Source: Elusimicrobiota bacterium
GTDB taxonomy: Bacteria; Elusimicrobiota; UBA8919
DNA: 64,000 nt
NCBI GenBank assembly: GCA_028718185.1
Contig: JAQUMH010000001.1
Span: forward strand, 529,186 to 593,185
Direction of reading: 5' to 3'
The notes below the pieces were generated by a model that worked only from the letters and a program-made list of their open reading frames with translations, was not told the DNA's origin and made no database searches. The position numbers were made by a program, and so were the translations under genes. Positions 8,895-17,075 of the stretch are shown one piece after another (the stretch's first letter is position 1; every line of letters begins with the position of its first letter).

Positions 8895-9305
8895 TCAAGG
8901 TATTTGCACTGACACTTTATGACAACTTTTTGCCTTCTTAAAATAAGTATTTACCAAGTCAATTAATTCCTTAATTTCAAACGGTTTTTCAATCCAAGCA
9001 ACAAATTTAGCTGACTTGGTTTTATCAAATAACTTTTTTGTATCAGACCGGCCAGTAATAACGATAACCGGAATTTTAGCAGTTTCTTCCTCATCGTTGA
9101 GTTCTAAATCTAATGTATACCCGTCAATTTTGGGCATCATTACATCAAGGATAAGCAAGTCCGGTTTCTCCTCATTAATTTTCCTAAGCGCTACCTCACC
9201 GTTATTACAAGTGATAACTTCATAATCTGCCGCTGTTAAATTGGTTCTTACCAACTCGAGAATATTCGGGTCGTCATCAGCAACCAATATCTTTTTTTTA
9301 ATCAT
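8895..9305 (-). CDS. Single-domain response regulator (receiver)
   Basis: A 136-residue receiver domain without an output domain. ILVADDDPNILELV carries the acidic pair, LLILDVMMPKIDGYTL carries the phosphoacceptor Asp near residue 54, PVIVITGRS the switch Thr and the conserved Lys is in AWIEKPFEI. An AAGGAGGGA site precedes the ATG. The receiver at 9308-9697 is two bases upstream and the histidine kinase follows upstream of that, so all three are one transcription unit. It likely accepts or passes phosphoryl groups in a relay or acts by protein contact. Confidence 0.88.
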   Translation of the reverse strand: MIKKKILVADDDPNILELVRTNLTAADYEVITCNNGEVALRKINEEKPDLLILDVMMPKIDGYTLDLELNDEEETAKIPVIVITGRSDTKKLFDKTKSAKFVAWIEKPFEIKELIDLVNTYFKKAKSCHKVSVQIP

Positions 9306-9307
9306 GG

Positions 9308-9697
9308 CTAATCCCTCCTTTTTAATTTTTTATTTTTGAACAACTCTTCTATTCTATTTATGAGTATTTCTATTTCTATCGGCTTGGGAAGAAACGCGTC
9401 AATACACAATAACTTCGCTCTTTCTTTTGTATTCCGCTGGTCGGATGCAGATACAATAACTATAATAATGTCTTTATAAGTATCGTCTCCTTTAATTTTT
9501 TCACATATCTCCCAGCCGCTTATCTTTGGCAATCTTAAATCAACTATTATGAGATCGGGTTTGAATGAATTGATTTTTCTCAGTCCTTCTTCACCGTCAA
9601 TAGCATTATCCACATTATACCCGCAAGCGACAAGGTTGACTTTTAGCAACATGGTAATATTTGGTTCATCTTCAATTATTAATATTTTTTCTTGCAT
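9308..9697 (-). CDS. Single-domain response regulator (receiver)
   Basis: A 129-residue stand-alone receiver. ILIIEDEPNITMLL has the acidic pocket, LIIVDLRLPKISGWEI the phosphoacceptor Asp near residue 52, IIVIVSASDQRN the switch residue (Ser) and AFLPKPIEIEIL the conserved Lys. It is four bases downstream of the histidine kinase at 9702-11153 and two bases upstream of the next receiver, so co-expression is nearly certain. Two receivers behind one kinase suggest a branched pathway or a phosphate sink. Confidence 0.88.
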   Translation of the reverse strand: MQEKILIIEDEPNITMLLKVNLVACGYNVDNAIDGEEGLRKINSFKPDLIIVDLRLPKISGWEICEKIKGDDTYKDIIIVIVSASDQRNTKERAKLLCIDAFLPKPIEIEILINRIEELFKNKKLKRRD

Positions 9698-9701
9698 AAA
9701 T

Positions 9702-11153
9702 TTAATCCTTTATGGGCAAAGTAAATATAAAACAACTTCCGGAAAAACCGGGATTATCTTCAACCCATATTTTCCCGCCATGCATTTCAACAATTGACTT
9801 TGCAATTGACAATCCAAGCCCCGTGCCCCGCTCCTTTCTCGATACGTCGTCATCCACACGATAAAATTTCTCAAATATAATTTTCTTTTTATCATCAGCT
9901 ATTCCAGGTCCGTGGTCTATTATAGCTATCCTGACTTCATTGGAAGACTTACCGGCAGTAAGTTTTATAACTGAATCCCTGGGTGAATATTTTAATGCAT
10001 TCCCGATTATATTTTGAAAAACTTGTCTAATCCTGTCACTATCTAAATATATTTCCGGCAGATCCTTTTCAATTTCCACATCAATACCAACTCCATAAGT
10101 TTTAGTGTCAATTGACCTTACGGTTCTCCTGATAACCCCTTCTATGCTTATTTTTTTTAAATTTAACTCTAATCTACCTTCTTCAATCTTCGATATATCG
10201 AGAAAATCAGAAATCAACCTGCCAAGCCGGCGAGCTTCTATTCCTATAATATTAACATATTCGTCTTTATCTTTTTCAGAGAGTTTCAGATTTTTATTCA
10301 AAACAGTATCAGCAAAACCCAAAATTGAAGTAAGCGGCGTCCTCAGATCGTGGGAAACAATTTCAACAAATTCGGATTTTTTTTCATTTATCTCCTTTAA
10401 CCGGGTATTTGCTTCCACTAAGCCGATAGTTGCTTCTTTGACTTTTCTCTCAAGGTCTTCATAAAAACTTTCCAATTCGCCCGCCATAACGTTGAACTGT
10501 AAAGATATTTTACCGATTTCATCTTCATTTCTAACCGGTATTCTGCAGCAAAATTCCTTGTTTGCAATACGTACCGAACCTTCATAGAGTAACTTTATCG
10601 GTTTAAGAAAATAATTTAAACTTACAAAATTTAAAATAATTATTATTATACCTGCAGTCACCCACACAATAATACCTATCATCAGATTTTTATGTACTGC
10701 ATTTTTTAAACTCTGCACCGGAAAACCTATAATAACAGAACCTATTTTCCTGCCGTCATCTCCTTTTATTTCTTTATATACATCATAAACATTATCAACC
10801 ATATTAAAAATATTCTCTGTTTCAAATTTAATCTTATTTTTATTAAAATTACCTGCTGTTGCAATAAGCTTATCCTGATTACTAAAGAAAGCTACATACT
10901 CTATTTCAGGCTCTTTTACAATTAAATCCCTATATCTCTCTACTCTTACCAGATGATCTAATTTTATTTCATCAGAAATACTATCAGCAATAACATTAGC
11001 AATTATCTGGGTTCTAAAAGCCATGCTTTCTTTAAAAGTTGTTTCAAAATGTTTTGACCTTAAATATAAACTACAAGATATAACAACGACATTAATTATA
11101 CAAGTAACTAAAATCAATTTAGACTTAAATGACATTTTATTAAAAATAGACAT
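9702..11153 (-). CDS. Membrane-bound HAMP sensor histidine kinase
   Basis: A 483-residue sensor kinase. A first membrane helix (about residues 12-28) and a second (about 157-180) enclose an extracytoplasmic sensor of about 130 residues. A HAMP linker follows, then a short coiled coil, the HisKA dimerisation domain with the phosphoacceptor His in FVEIVSHDLRTPLTSILGF, and a HATPase domain with the N box (FQNIIGNALKYS), G1 (IIDHGPGIA), F (FEKFYRVDDD) and G2 (GTGLGLSI) boxes. A GAGGAGAA ribosome binding site supports the start. Genes for two receivers follow directly and a double receiver precedes it. The signal sensed is unknown. Confidence 0.92.
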   Translation of the reverse strand: MSIFNKMSFKSKLILVTCIINVVVISCSLYLRSKHFETTFKESMAFRTQIIANVIADSISDEIKLDHLVRVERYRDLIVKEPEIEYVAFFSNQDKLIATAGNFNKNKIKFETENIFNMVDNVYDVYKEIKGDDGRKIGSVIIGFPVQSLKNAVHKNLMIGIIVWVTAGIIIIILNFVSLNYFLKPIKLLYEGSVRIANKEFCCRIPVRNEDEIGKISLQFNVMAGELESFYEDLERKVKEATIGLVEANTRLKEINEKKSEFVEIVSHDLRTPLTSILGFADTVLNKNLKLSEKDKDEYVNIIGIEARRLGRLISDFLDISKIEEGRLELNLKKISIEGVIRRTVRSIDTKTYGVGIDVEIEKDLPEIYLDSDRIRQVFQNIIGNALKYSPRDSVIKLTAGKSSNEVRIAIIDHGPGIADDKKKIIFEKFYRVDDDVSRKERGTGLGLSIAKSIVEMHGGKIWVEDNPGFSGSCFIFTLPIKD

Positions 11154-11224
11154 CTTAAATTCTCCTCTTACTTTACGCTAACAACAAACTCCTTCTTTAC
11201 CTGCATATCGGCAGGCACTACTTA

Positions 11225-12007
11225 TTATGCTTTTTCAACAGCCTGATTATTATATACGGTCAATTTCTCTATTTTTCCTAATAAATCTTTGATTTCAAAC
11301 GGCTTAGTTACATATTCGTCAGCTTTAAGAAAAACTGTTCCGATATATTTATCCCTGTATTCTTTTTTAGCCGTAAGCATTATAACCGGAATATTGGCAG
11401 TAACCGGATTTCTCTTTAACATGGAACAGACTTCATATCCTGTTTTTTTAGGCATAACTAAATCCAATATCACAAGGTCAGGTCTTTCTAATTCTATCAT
11501 TTCCAAACCTTCCTCTCCATTTGAGGCATACGTAGCTTTGTATTTTTCCAAAGGTAAATTCGCTTTGATTATTTTTTCAACATTAGGGTCATCATCTATT
11601 ATCATAATTTTTTTCTGTTCGATTATTGCCTTACCACTCAACAATTCAGTAACTTTATCAACTAAATATCTCACATCAAACGGCTTAGTAATATATGCGT
11701 CAACGCCGATTTTATCAGAAATACCCCTGTCTAATTTTTTGTCCCTACCTGTAAGCACAATAATCTTAGGTGCCGGAAAAGTATAAAGCCCGTCTTCAAA
11801 TATCACATCCCAGCAAAAATGATAACCGTCCATCCCGGGCATTACTATATCAACAATAAGCAAATCGGGTTTTATTGCCTCGAATTTTTGCAACCCCTCA
11901 TTACCATTAGATGCAACATATACTTCATAACCGGATTTTTCAAGGTTAACTTTTAACAGTCTTTGTATATTCTCATCATCATCAACAACCAAAATCTTTC
12001 TGCTCAT
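11225..12007 (-). CDS. Response regulator with two tandem receiver domains
   Basis: A 260-residue protein made of two complete receivers and no output domain. Domain 1 (about 1-122) has ILVVDDDENIQRLL, the phosphoacceptor Asp in LLIVDIVMPGMDGY and Lys in AYITKPFDV. Domain 2 (about 133-255) has IMIIDDDPNVEKII, LVILDLVMPKKTGY and EYVTKPFEI. A GGAAGGAGGA site precedes the ATG. It is upstream of the histidine kinase on the same strand and diverges from the OmpR-type gene at 12178. Tandem receivers are known in phosphorelays and in diguanylate or developmental signalling, where one domain is regulatory. Confidence 0.88.
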   Translation of the reverse strand: MSRKILVVDDDENIQRLLKVNLEKSGYEVYVASNGNEGLQKFEAIKPDLLIVDIVMPGMDGYHFCWDVIFEDGLYTFPAPKIIVLTGRDKKLDRGISDKIGVDAYITKPFDVRYLVDKVTELLSGKAIIEQKKIMIIDDDPNVEKIIKANLPLEKYKATYASNGEEGLEMIELERPDLVILDLVMPKKTGYEVCSMLKRNPVTANIPVIMLTAKKEYRDKYIGTVFLKADEYVTKPFEIKDLLGKIEKLTVYNNQAVEKA

Positions 12008-12090
12008 AAAACAAATCCTCCTTCCCCTGCCTGCACAACCTAATTAAAAGCACTTAACCTTTTCTTTCTACTATAAGTATAACATCGCAG

Positions 12091-12130
12091 TGCAACTTTG
12101 GCAAGTATTTGATTGCAACTTTTATGCAAC
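12091..12130. promoter_or_regulatory. Direct repeats between divergent regulators, possible operator
   Basis: TGCAACTT occurs at 12091-12098 and 12114-12121 and TGCAAC again at 12125-12130, giving spacings of 23 and 11 bases, close to two and one helical turns. The array lies between the double-receiver gene and the OmpR-type regulator and just upstream of that regulator's putative promoter. OmpR-family proteins bind such direct repeats, so autoregulation is a fair guess. Confidence 0.45.
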
Positions 12131-12139
12131 ATAAAAAAG

Positions 12140-12168
12140 TTGATAAATTAGATAAAATATTGTAAAAT
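12140..12168 (+). promoter_or_regulatory. Putative promoter of the OmpR-type gene, near-leaderless
   Basis: TTGATA at 12140-12145 and TAAAAT at 12163-12168 are 17 bases apart. The ATG at 12178 is only nine bases beyond the -10 element, so a transcript would have almost no leader, and no ribosome binding site is visible. Confidence 0.45.
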
Positions 12169-12177
12169 CTTTTTGTT

Positions 12178-12867
12178 ATGTATAGACCGAAAATACTATT
12201 GATTGAGGACGACAAGAATATAAAAACCCTATTAGAAATAAATCTGGAAGGCAGGAAATATAACGTTCATACTGCTGAAAGTTTAGCAAAAGCCAGGGAA
12301 GAGCTTAACGGATTTACACCTGATATAATGATTCTTGACAGAAAGCTGCCTGACGGCGACGGCATAGATTTCTGCAGGGAAATCCGTTCATACGAAAAAA
12401 CAAAACACATTCCCATACTTTTCCTTACAGCTATGTCCAAGATGTCTGACAAGCTTTTAGGACTTAGAATCGGCGGCGACGATTATTTAACAAAACCTTT
12501 TGATATTGAAGAACTAGTCGCCCGAGTAGAAGCAATATTCCGCAGGTTAAGAAAAACAGAAGAAACATTACCCAAGATACTTAAAACCAAAGGAATCGAG
12601 CTTAATCTTAACAGCCACGAATGTTTTGTTAAAAATACTAAAATAAAACTCTGGCCGAAAGAATTTGAAACATTAAAAATATTTCTTGAAAAGAAAAATA
12701 AACTTATGACTAAAGATTATTTATCTGAAAACATATGGGGCTGGGAACATTCAACTTATTCCAGAAATATTGATATTACTATACAGAGGTTACGGAAAAA
12801 ACTCGGCAAACAGGGTAGTGTTATAGAGACTGTCAAAGGTTACGGTTATATATTAAGGGAAGATTAA
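12178..12867 (+). CDS. OmpR/PhoB-family DNA-binding response regulator
   Basis: A 229-residue regulator: receiver (about 1-120) with ILLIEDDKNIKTLL, the phosphoacceptor Asp in IMILDRKLPDGDGI, Thr in FLTAMSK and Lys in DYLTKPFDI; then a winged-helix domain (about 130-229) with LWPKEFETLKIFLEKK, WEHSTYSRNIDITIQRLRKK and a closing VKGYGYILRED. It is the only transcription factor of the cluster and is divergent from the kinase genes, so it may be their output. It converges with the lipoate ligase-like gene (eight bases between stops). Confidence 0.9.
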   Translation: MYRPKILLIEDDKNIKTLLEINLEGRKYNVHTAESLAKAREELNGFTPDIMILDRKLPDGDGIDFCREIRSYEKTKHIPILFLTAMSKMSDKLLGLRIGGDDYLTKPFDIEELVARVEAIFRRLRKTEETLPKILKTKGIELNLNSHECFVKNTKIKLWPKEFETLKIFLEKKNKLMTKDYLSENIWGWEHSTYSRNIDITIQRLRKKLGKQGSVIETVKGYGYILRED

Positions 12868-12875
12868 TCTGTTTT

Positions 12876-13496
12876 TTATTTGAATGACTCACATAAATAT
12901 TTTTTGAATGTATCTATCTGAGTCAAGTTTATATTAGTTAAAAATTCCCCGTGAGACCGGTTACTGCGGTAATCCGGTTGTTTTTTAGGCTGTTTAAGAT
13001 ATTTTGATATTAAACTGAGGTTGAAATTGTAAAGCAGTGTCCCGTGATGCAAAAAATAATTCCGTTTCCTGATTTGTGCATTTCCCGATATTTTCCTGTC
13101 ACCAAGCGTTATATCTGAAATCCCCTTTATATCAACATCATTTTTAGTAAGCGTTTTCAAAACATTGCATACTTTTGTAAGAATATAATTGTAAGATTTT
13201 CTAACATCAAACAATTCACTGTTACAAGCAAGTATTATAGAATAATTTAAACATCCCGGACCCAAAAGAACCGTCCCGCCGCCTGAATTTCTTTTTACAA
13301 CAGGGATATTATCCCCCTTACAACTTTCTTCATAAATACTGTCTAGACCGGAATCACGTCCCAGTGAAACAAAAAAAGATTTTGGTTCCCAAAATCTCAC
13401 AGCTTCTTCCTTATTATTTTGTGAAAGTTTTAAAAGTTCTTCGTCGTATTCAATATTTTTTACAGGATTGTTAAATGTTATATCTATTATATGCAC
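12876..13496 (-). CDS. Lipoate-protein ligase/transferase-like protein (BPL/LPL family)
   Basis: A 206-residue protein of the biotin/lipoate ligase fold. FFVSLGRDSGLDSIY, VVKRNSGGGTVLLGPGCLNY (the lipoyl-AMP binding RRxSGGG-type loop, here KRNSGGG) and the Lys-containing ISDITLGDRKISGNAQIRKR segment are the conserved LplA/LipM features, followed by NYFLHHGTLLYN. It lacks the C-terminal accessory domain of LplA, so it may need a partner protein or act as an amidotransferase. Its start overlaps the GcvPB gene end by ten bases, so it is the last gene of the glycine cleavage operon and probably lipoylates GcvH. Confidence 0.82.
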   Translation of the reverse strand: MHIIDITFNNPVKNIEYDEELLKLSQNNKEEAVRFWEPKSFFVSLGRDSGLDSIYEESCKGDNIPVVKRNSGGGTVLLGPGCLNYSIILACNSELFDVRKSYNYILTKVCNVLKTLTKNDVDIKGISDITLGDRKISGNAQIRKRNYFLHHGTLLYNFNLSLISKYLKQPKKQPDYRSNRSHGEFLTNINLTQIDTFKKYLCESFK

Positions 13497-14935
13497 AGTT
13501 TAAGTTCTTTCACCGCTTTTACTTCATCCAACCTTCCTACCGGGGTCTTTTGGGGAGCGTCGTGCAGTTCTTTGGGGTTTTCTTCCGCTAACTTTGCTAT
13601 TTCAATCATCGCTTCTATAAAAGCGTCTATCGTTTCTTTTGATTCGGTTTCTGTCGGTTCTATCATTATCGCTTCTTTAACATTCAAAGGGAAATATATA
13701 GTCGGCGGGTGAAAACCTCTGTCTATTAAAGATTTGGCGATGTCCACCGCACTAACCCCTTTTTCCGCCTGTTTTTTTGCCGAAAACACACATTCATGCA
13801 TGCATGGTTTATCATACGGCAGGTGATAATATTTTTTAAGTTTTTCTTTTATATAATTTGCATTCAAAACAGCGTTTTCGGATACCCTTATCAACCCTTC
13901 CTTTCCTAATGTAAGTATGTATGAATATGCTTTTAGTATTACTCCAAAATTACCATAGAACGGCGCAATATATCCTATTGAAGACGGTTTGTCATATTCT
14001 AATGAAAATGTGCTGTCGCTCCTTTTAACCACTGCCGATATAGGTAAAAATTTCTTTAGTTTCTCAACTACACCGACAGGACCGGCACCGGGACCGCCGC
14101 CGCCGTGCGGGGTTGCGAACGTCTTATGCAGGTTGATGTGAACGATATCAAATCCCACATCTCCGGACCTGCATTTACCAAGTATTGCGTTCAAGTTAGC
14201 ACCGTCATAATACATAAGCCCGTCTATCTCATGCACTTTGTCCGCAACCTTCTTAATATCTGTTTCAAAAATACCCAAAGTGTTCGGGCAGGTCATCATA
14301 ACACCTGCCACTTCGTTGTCCAGCTGTTTTTCAAATTCTGTAAAATCTATAGTCCCCTGTTCATTGGTCGGGATTGATACTATTTTATATCCGCCTATAG
14401 CGGCGCTTGCCGGATTAGTCCCGTGACTGGAATTCGGCACTATTATTTTTGTCTTTTTATTCCCTTTTGATTTGTGGTACGCCGCTATTATCATTATCCC
14501 TGTTAATTCACCATGCGCACCTGCAAACGGCTGCATTGTAAATTCCGCCATACCTGTAATCTCGGAAAGCAGCCTTTCCGTCTCATATATTACCTGTAAA
14601 GCTCCCTGGGTCAGCAACCCGCCTCTCCTTAACTGCGGCAATAGCGGGTGTATATCGGAAAATCCCCTGTAAGATGCAACTTCCTCACCCAGTTTCGGAT
14701 TATATTTCATAGTGCAGGAACCTAACGGGTAGAAATTAGTATCAACGCCGAAATTGTTTCTCGATGCATCAGTAAAATGTCTTACACAATCCAATTCTGA
14801 AACTTCGGACAGGTTAGCATCGTTTTTCCTGCATAATTTTTTAGGAATAGCAACATCGGTAGGAACATCCGGCTTGTTAAACCTGATTGCCCTCCTGCCC
14901 TTTTTGCTTTTCTCAAAAATTGTTTCGTTATTCAT
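13487..14935 (-). CDS. gcvPB: Glycine decarboxylase (P protein) subunit 2
   Basis: A 482-residue PLP-binding subunit of the split P protein, which decarboxylates glycine and passes the aminomethyl group to lipoyl-GcvH. The PLP lysine is in INLHKTFATPHGGGGPG; FYPLGSCTMKYNP and MTCPNTLGIFE are also characteristic. The length matches subunit-2 proteins of other split systems (about 480). It lies downstream of gcvPA with a repeat-filled gap of 220 bases and upstream of the lipoate ligase-like gene. Confidence 0.95.
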   Translation of the reverse strand: MNNETIFEKSKKGRRAIRFNKPDVPTDVAIPKKLCRKNDANLSEVSELDCVRHFTDASRNNFGVDTNFYPLGSCTMKYNPKLGEEVASYRGFSDIHPLLPQLRRGGLLTQGALQVIYETERLLSEITGMAEFTMQPFAGAHGELTGIMIIAAYHKSKGNKKTKIIVPNSSHGTNPASAAIGGYKIVSIPTNEQGTIDFTEFEKQLDNEVAGVMMTCPNTLGIFETDIKKVADKVHEIDGLMYYDGANLNAILGKCRSGDVGFDIVHINLHKTFATPHGGGGPGAGPVGVVEKLKKFLPISAVVKRSDSTFSLEYDKPSSIGYIAPFYGNFGVILKAYSYILTLGKEGLIRVSENAVLNANYIKEKLKKYYHLPYDKPCMHECVFSAKKQAEKGVSAVDIAKSLIDRGFHPPTIYFPLNVKEAIMIEPTETESKETIDAFIEAMIEIAKLAEENPKELHDAPQKTPVGRLDEVKAVKELKLCI

Positions 14936-14995
14936 ATTAATCCCACTTTTTGTATTTTAGAGATATAAATCTTGCGTAATATTTCAGTATTTCTT

Positions 14996-15136
14996 AAAAT
15001 AAGTTTTGAACGATTTAGATGTTTTTAGCTTAAAAAATCGTTAAAAAATTGCTATGTCTGACGAGCAAAGCGAGGAGTTTAGCAATTTTAGATTTTTTAA
15101 GCGTTAAAAAAACATCGTCAAGTGAAAAACTAATTT
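14996..15136. repeat. Nested inverted-repeat element, copy 1 (between gcvPA and gcvPB)
   Basis: Outer arms (ACGAT with GATGTTTTTAGCTTAAAAAATC, and GATTTTTTAAGCGTTAAAAA with ACATCGT) enclose a second pair of arms (AAATTGCTA and TAGCAATTT) and a variable centre of about 25 bases. A second copy with the same outer arms and another centre lies at 26799-26922. The transcript could fold into one long hairpin within the gcv operon. Confidence 0.75.
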
Positions 15137-15155
15137 TAATGAATGCCAGTATAAC

Positions 15156-16487
15156 CTATATACTTGCTTCTAACGCTTCCGCAAAACATCCTATTTCTTC
15201 TTTTGTCCGCTTTTCAGTAAGCGCTACCAACAGGCACTTTTCCATACCTTTATAATACCTGCCGAGCGGGAACCCTGCAGCAAAACCTTTTTCTATCAGC
15301 GTGCTTATTAAATCTGCCGCGTCTTTCGGTAATTCAATCACAAACTCGTTGAAGGTCGGGGTGCTAAATTTTATTTTTAAATTTTTAATCTGCATCAGCC
15401 TGTTTTTTGTATATTCTGATTTTGCGAGACATAAATTTGCAGCTTCTTTTATACCCTCTTTGCCTATTAGCGTACAATAAACCAGCGCGCGGATAGCACA
15501 AAGCGTTTCATTTGAACATATATTGGATGTAGCTCTTTCTCTCCTTATATGCTGCTCCCTGGTCTGCAAAGTCAGCACGTAACCGCGCCTGCCTTTATTA
15601 TCAACGGTACTGCCGACAATCCTGCCCGGCATTTCCCTTACATATTTTAATTTTGTCGCTATAACGCCTAAATAAGGACCGCCGAAAGAAAGCGGGATTC
15701 CCAGACTCTGCCCTTCAGCTACCGCTATATCCGCACCCATTTCGCCGGGCGTCTTTAATATACCTAGCGATAACGGGTAAAACGACAATATCCCGATACC
15801 TTTAAATTTGTGTACCTGCTCAAATATATCGGTATAATCGTCTATACCGCCGAAAAAATTCGGGTTTTGTAAAACAACTGCCGAAACGCTGTCGTTAATT
15901 TCAGACAGAATTTTCTTCCTGTCTACAACACCGTCTAAAGCAGGTATTTCTACTAATTCCAAAGAAAGATTGCTTGTATAAGTCCTCAGCATTTTCCTGT
16001 ATATCGGGTTAACACCCTCATCAACTATAATTTTTTTCCTGCCTGTTATACGGGTTGACATCATCGCAGCTTCGTATAATGCCGTGCCCCCGTCATATAA
16101 AGAAGAGTTCGAAACATCCATCTCCGTCAACCGGCATACAGCCGACTGGTATTCAAATATAGAACGCAAAACACCCTGTGACGCCTCCGGCTGATACGGC
16201 GTATATGATGTGTAAAACTCGCTCCTGCCGGTTATCGCGTCAACCGCAACAGGTATATAATGGTCATAAAACCCGCCGCCCAAAAAGGATATCAAATGCG
16301 TGGAATTTTTCCCAGACAATTCATAGAGATATTTTCTTACTTCAAATTCGGATTTACCTTCCGGGATATTGAAAGATTTCGGTTTTAATTCTTTTGGAAT
16401 GCATGAAAACAGCTCTTTAATATCTTTTATATTGATAACTTTTAACATCTCTTTCTGGTCGTCTATTGTATTAGAAATATAATCCAT
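15156..16487 (-). CDS. gcvPA: Glycine decarboxylase (P protein) subunit 1
   Basis: A 443-residue subunit 1 of the split P protein. Family landmarks visible are SFLGGGFYDHYIPVAVDAI near residue 80, the FYTSYTPYQPEASQGVLRSI substrate loop, ANVSLYDGG-like DVSNSSLYDGGTALYEAA and TREQHIRREKATSNICSN-like TREQHIRRERATSNICSN. It has no PLP lysine, as expected, and works as a heterodimer with GcvPB. The gcvH stop is three bases upstream of its start region, so gcvH and gcvPA are tightly coupled. Confidence 0.95.
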   Translation of the reverse strand: MDYISNTIDDQKEMLKVINIKDIKELFSCIPKELKPKSFNIPEGKSEFEVRKYLYELSGKNSTHLISFLGGGFYDHYIPVAVDAITGRSEFYTSYTPYQPEASQGVLRSIFEYQSAVCRLTEMDVSNSSLYDGGTALYEAAMMSTRITGRKKIIVDEGVNPIYRKMLRTYTSNLSLELVEIPALDGVVDRKKILSEINDSVSAVVLQNPNFFGGIDDYTDIFEQVHKFKGIGILSFYPLSLGILKTPGEMGADIAVAEGQSLGIPLSFGGPYLGVIATKLKYVREMPGRIVGSTVDNKGRRGYVLTLQTREQHIRRERATSNICSNETLCAIRALVYCTLIGKEGIKEAANLCLAKSEYTKNRLMQIKNLKIKFSTPTFNEFVIELPKDAADLISTLIEKGFAAGFPLGRYYKGMEKCLLVALTEKRTKEEIGCFAEALEASI

Positions 16488-16490
16488 ATA

Positions 16491-16874
16491 TTATCCTAAC
16501 GTCTTTAAAAATTCCTCGTATTCTTTTGAACTTAAAAGCTTGTCAAATTCCGCTTGTTTTATATCCTGCAATTTGTAAATCCAGCCTTCACTATAAGCTG
16601 ACTTATTAATCTTTTCCGGCGCGGATTCAAGCGTTTTATTTATATCACTTACTTTTCCACTCAAAGGACTATATATATTGCTTACTGATTTTATTGATTC
16701 CAAGCAACCTACTTCCTGAAACTGAGTGATACTATCCCCTAAATTAGGCAATTTGATAAACGTTATATCGCCAAGCGCATCCTGTGCAAAATCCGTAATG
16801 CCTACCGTAGCCTTGTTCCCCTCTAATTTAACCCATTCATGTTCTTTAGTATACTTCAATTCAGCCGGTACCAT
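16491..16874 (-). CDS. gcvH: Glycine cleavage system H protein
   Basis: A 127-residue lipoyl carrier. KYTKEHEWVKLEGNKATVGI is at the N-terminus and the lipoylated Lys is in ECLESIKSVSNIYSPLSGKV-type sequence (here GCLESIKSVSNIYSPLSGKV, about residue 64). SEGWIYKLQ near the C-terminus is also typical. It shuttles the aminomethyl group between P and T proteins. It lies between the GcvT-SHMT fusion gene and gcvPA. Confidence 0.96.
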   Translation of the reverse strand: MVPAELKYTKEHEWVKLEGNKATVGITDFAQDALGDITFIKLPNLGDSITQFQEVGCLESIKSVSNIYSPLSGKVSDINKTLESAPEKINKSAYSEGWIYKLQDIKQAEFDKLLSSKEYEEFLKTLG

Positions 16875-16903
16875 AAAATCTCCTTTCTAAGACAGTGATG
16901 AAG

Positions 16904-17075
16904 TTGTAGGGTTGTAGGGTTATAGGGTTTTAGGGTTTTAGGGTTTAAACTCTATGAACTCTACGAACTCTATAACTCTACAAACTCTATAACTCTATGA
17001 ACTCTATGAACTCTACAAACTCTACAAACTCTACAAACTCTATAACTCTACAAACTCTATAACTCTATAACCCTT
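16904..17075. repeat. Expanded ACTCTATAACTCT-type repeat, copy 2
   Basis: A run of GTTGTAGGGTTATAGGG units is followed by more than ten units of AACTCTATA/AACTCTACA type with 10-16 base spacing, forming a possible long hairpin. The tract sits in the gap between the GcvT-SHMT fusion and gcvH and is much longer than its relatives at 8.2 and 24.4 kb, which suggests slippage expansion. Confidence 0.8.

Noticed and set aside
16904-17075. CRISPR-like array
   Set aside because: Units are only 10-16 bases with no spacers of regular length and no cas genes nearby; it is a microsatellite-like tract.
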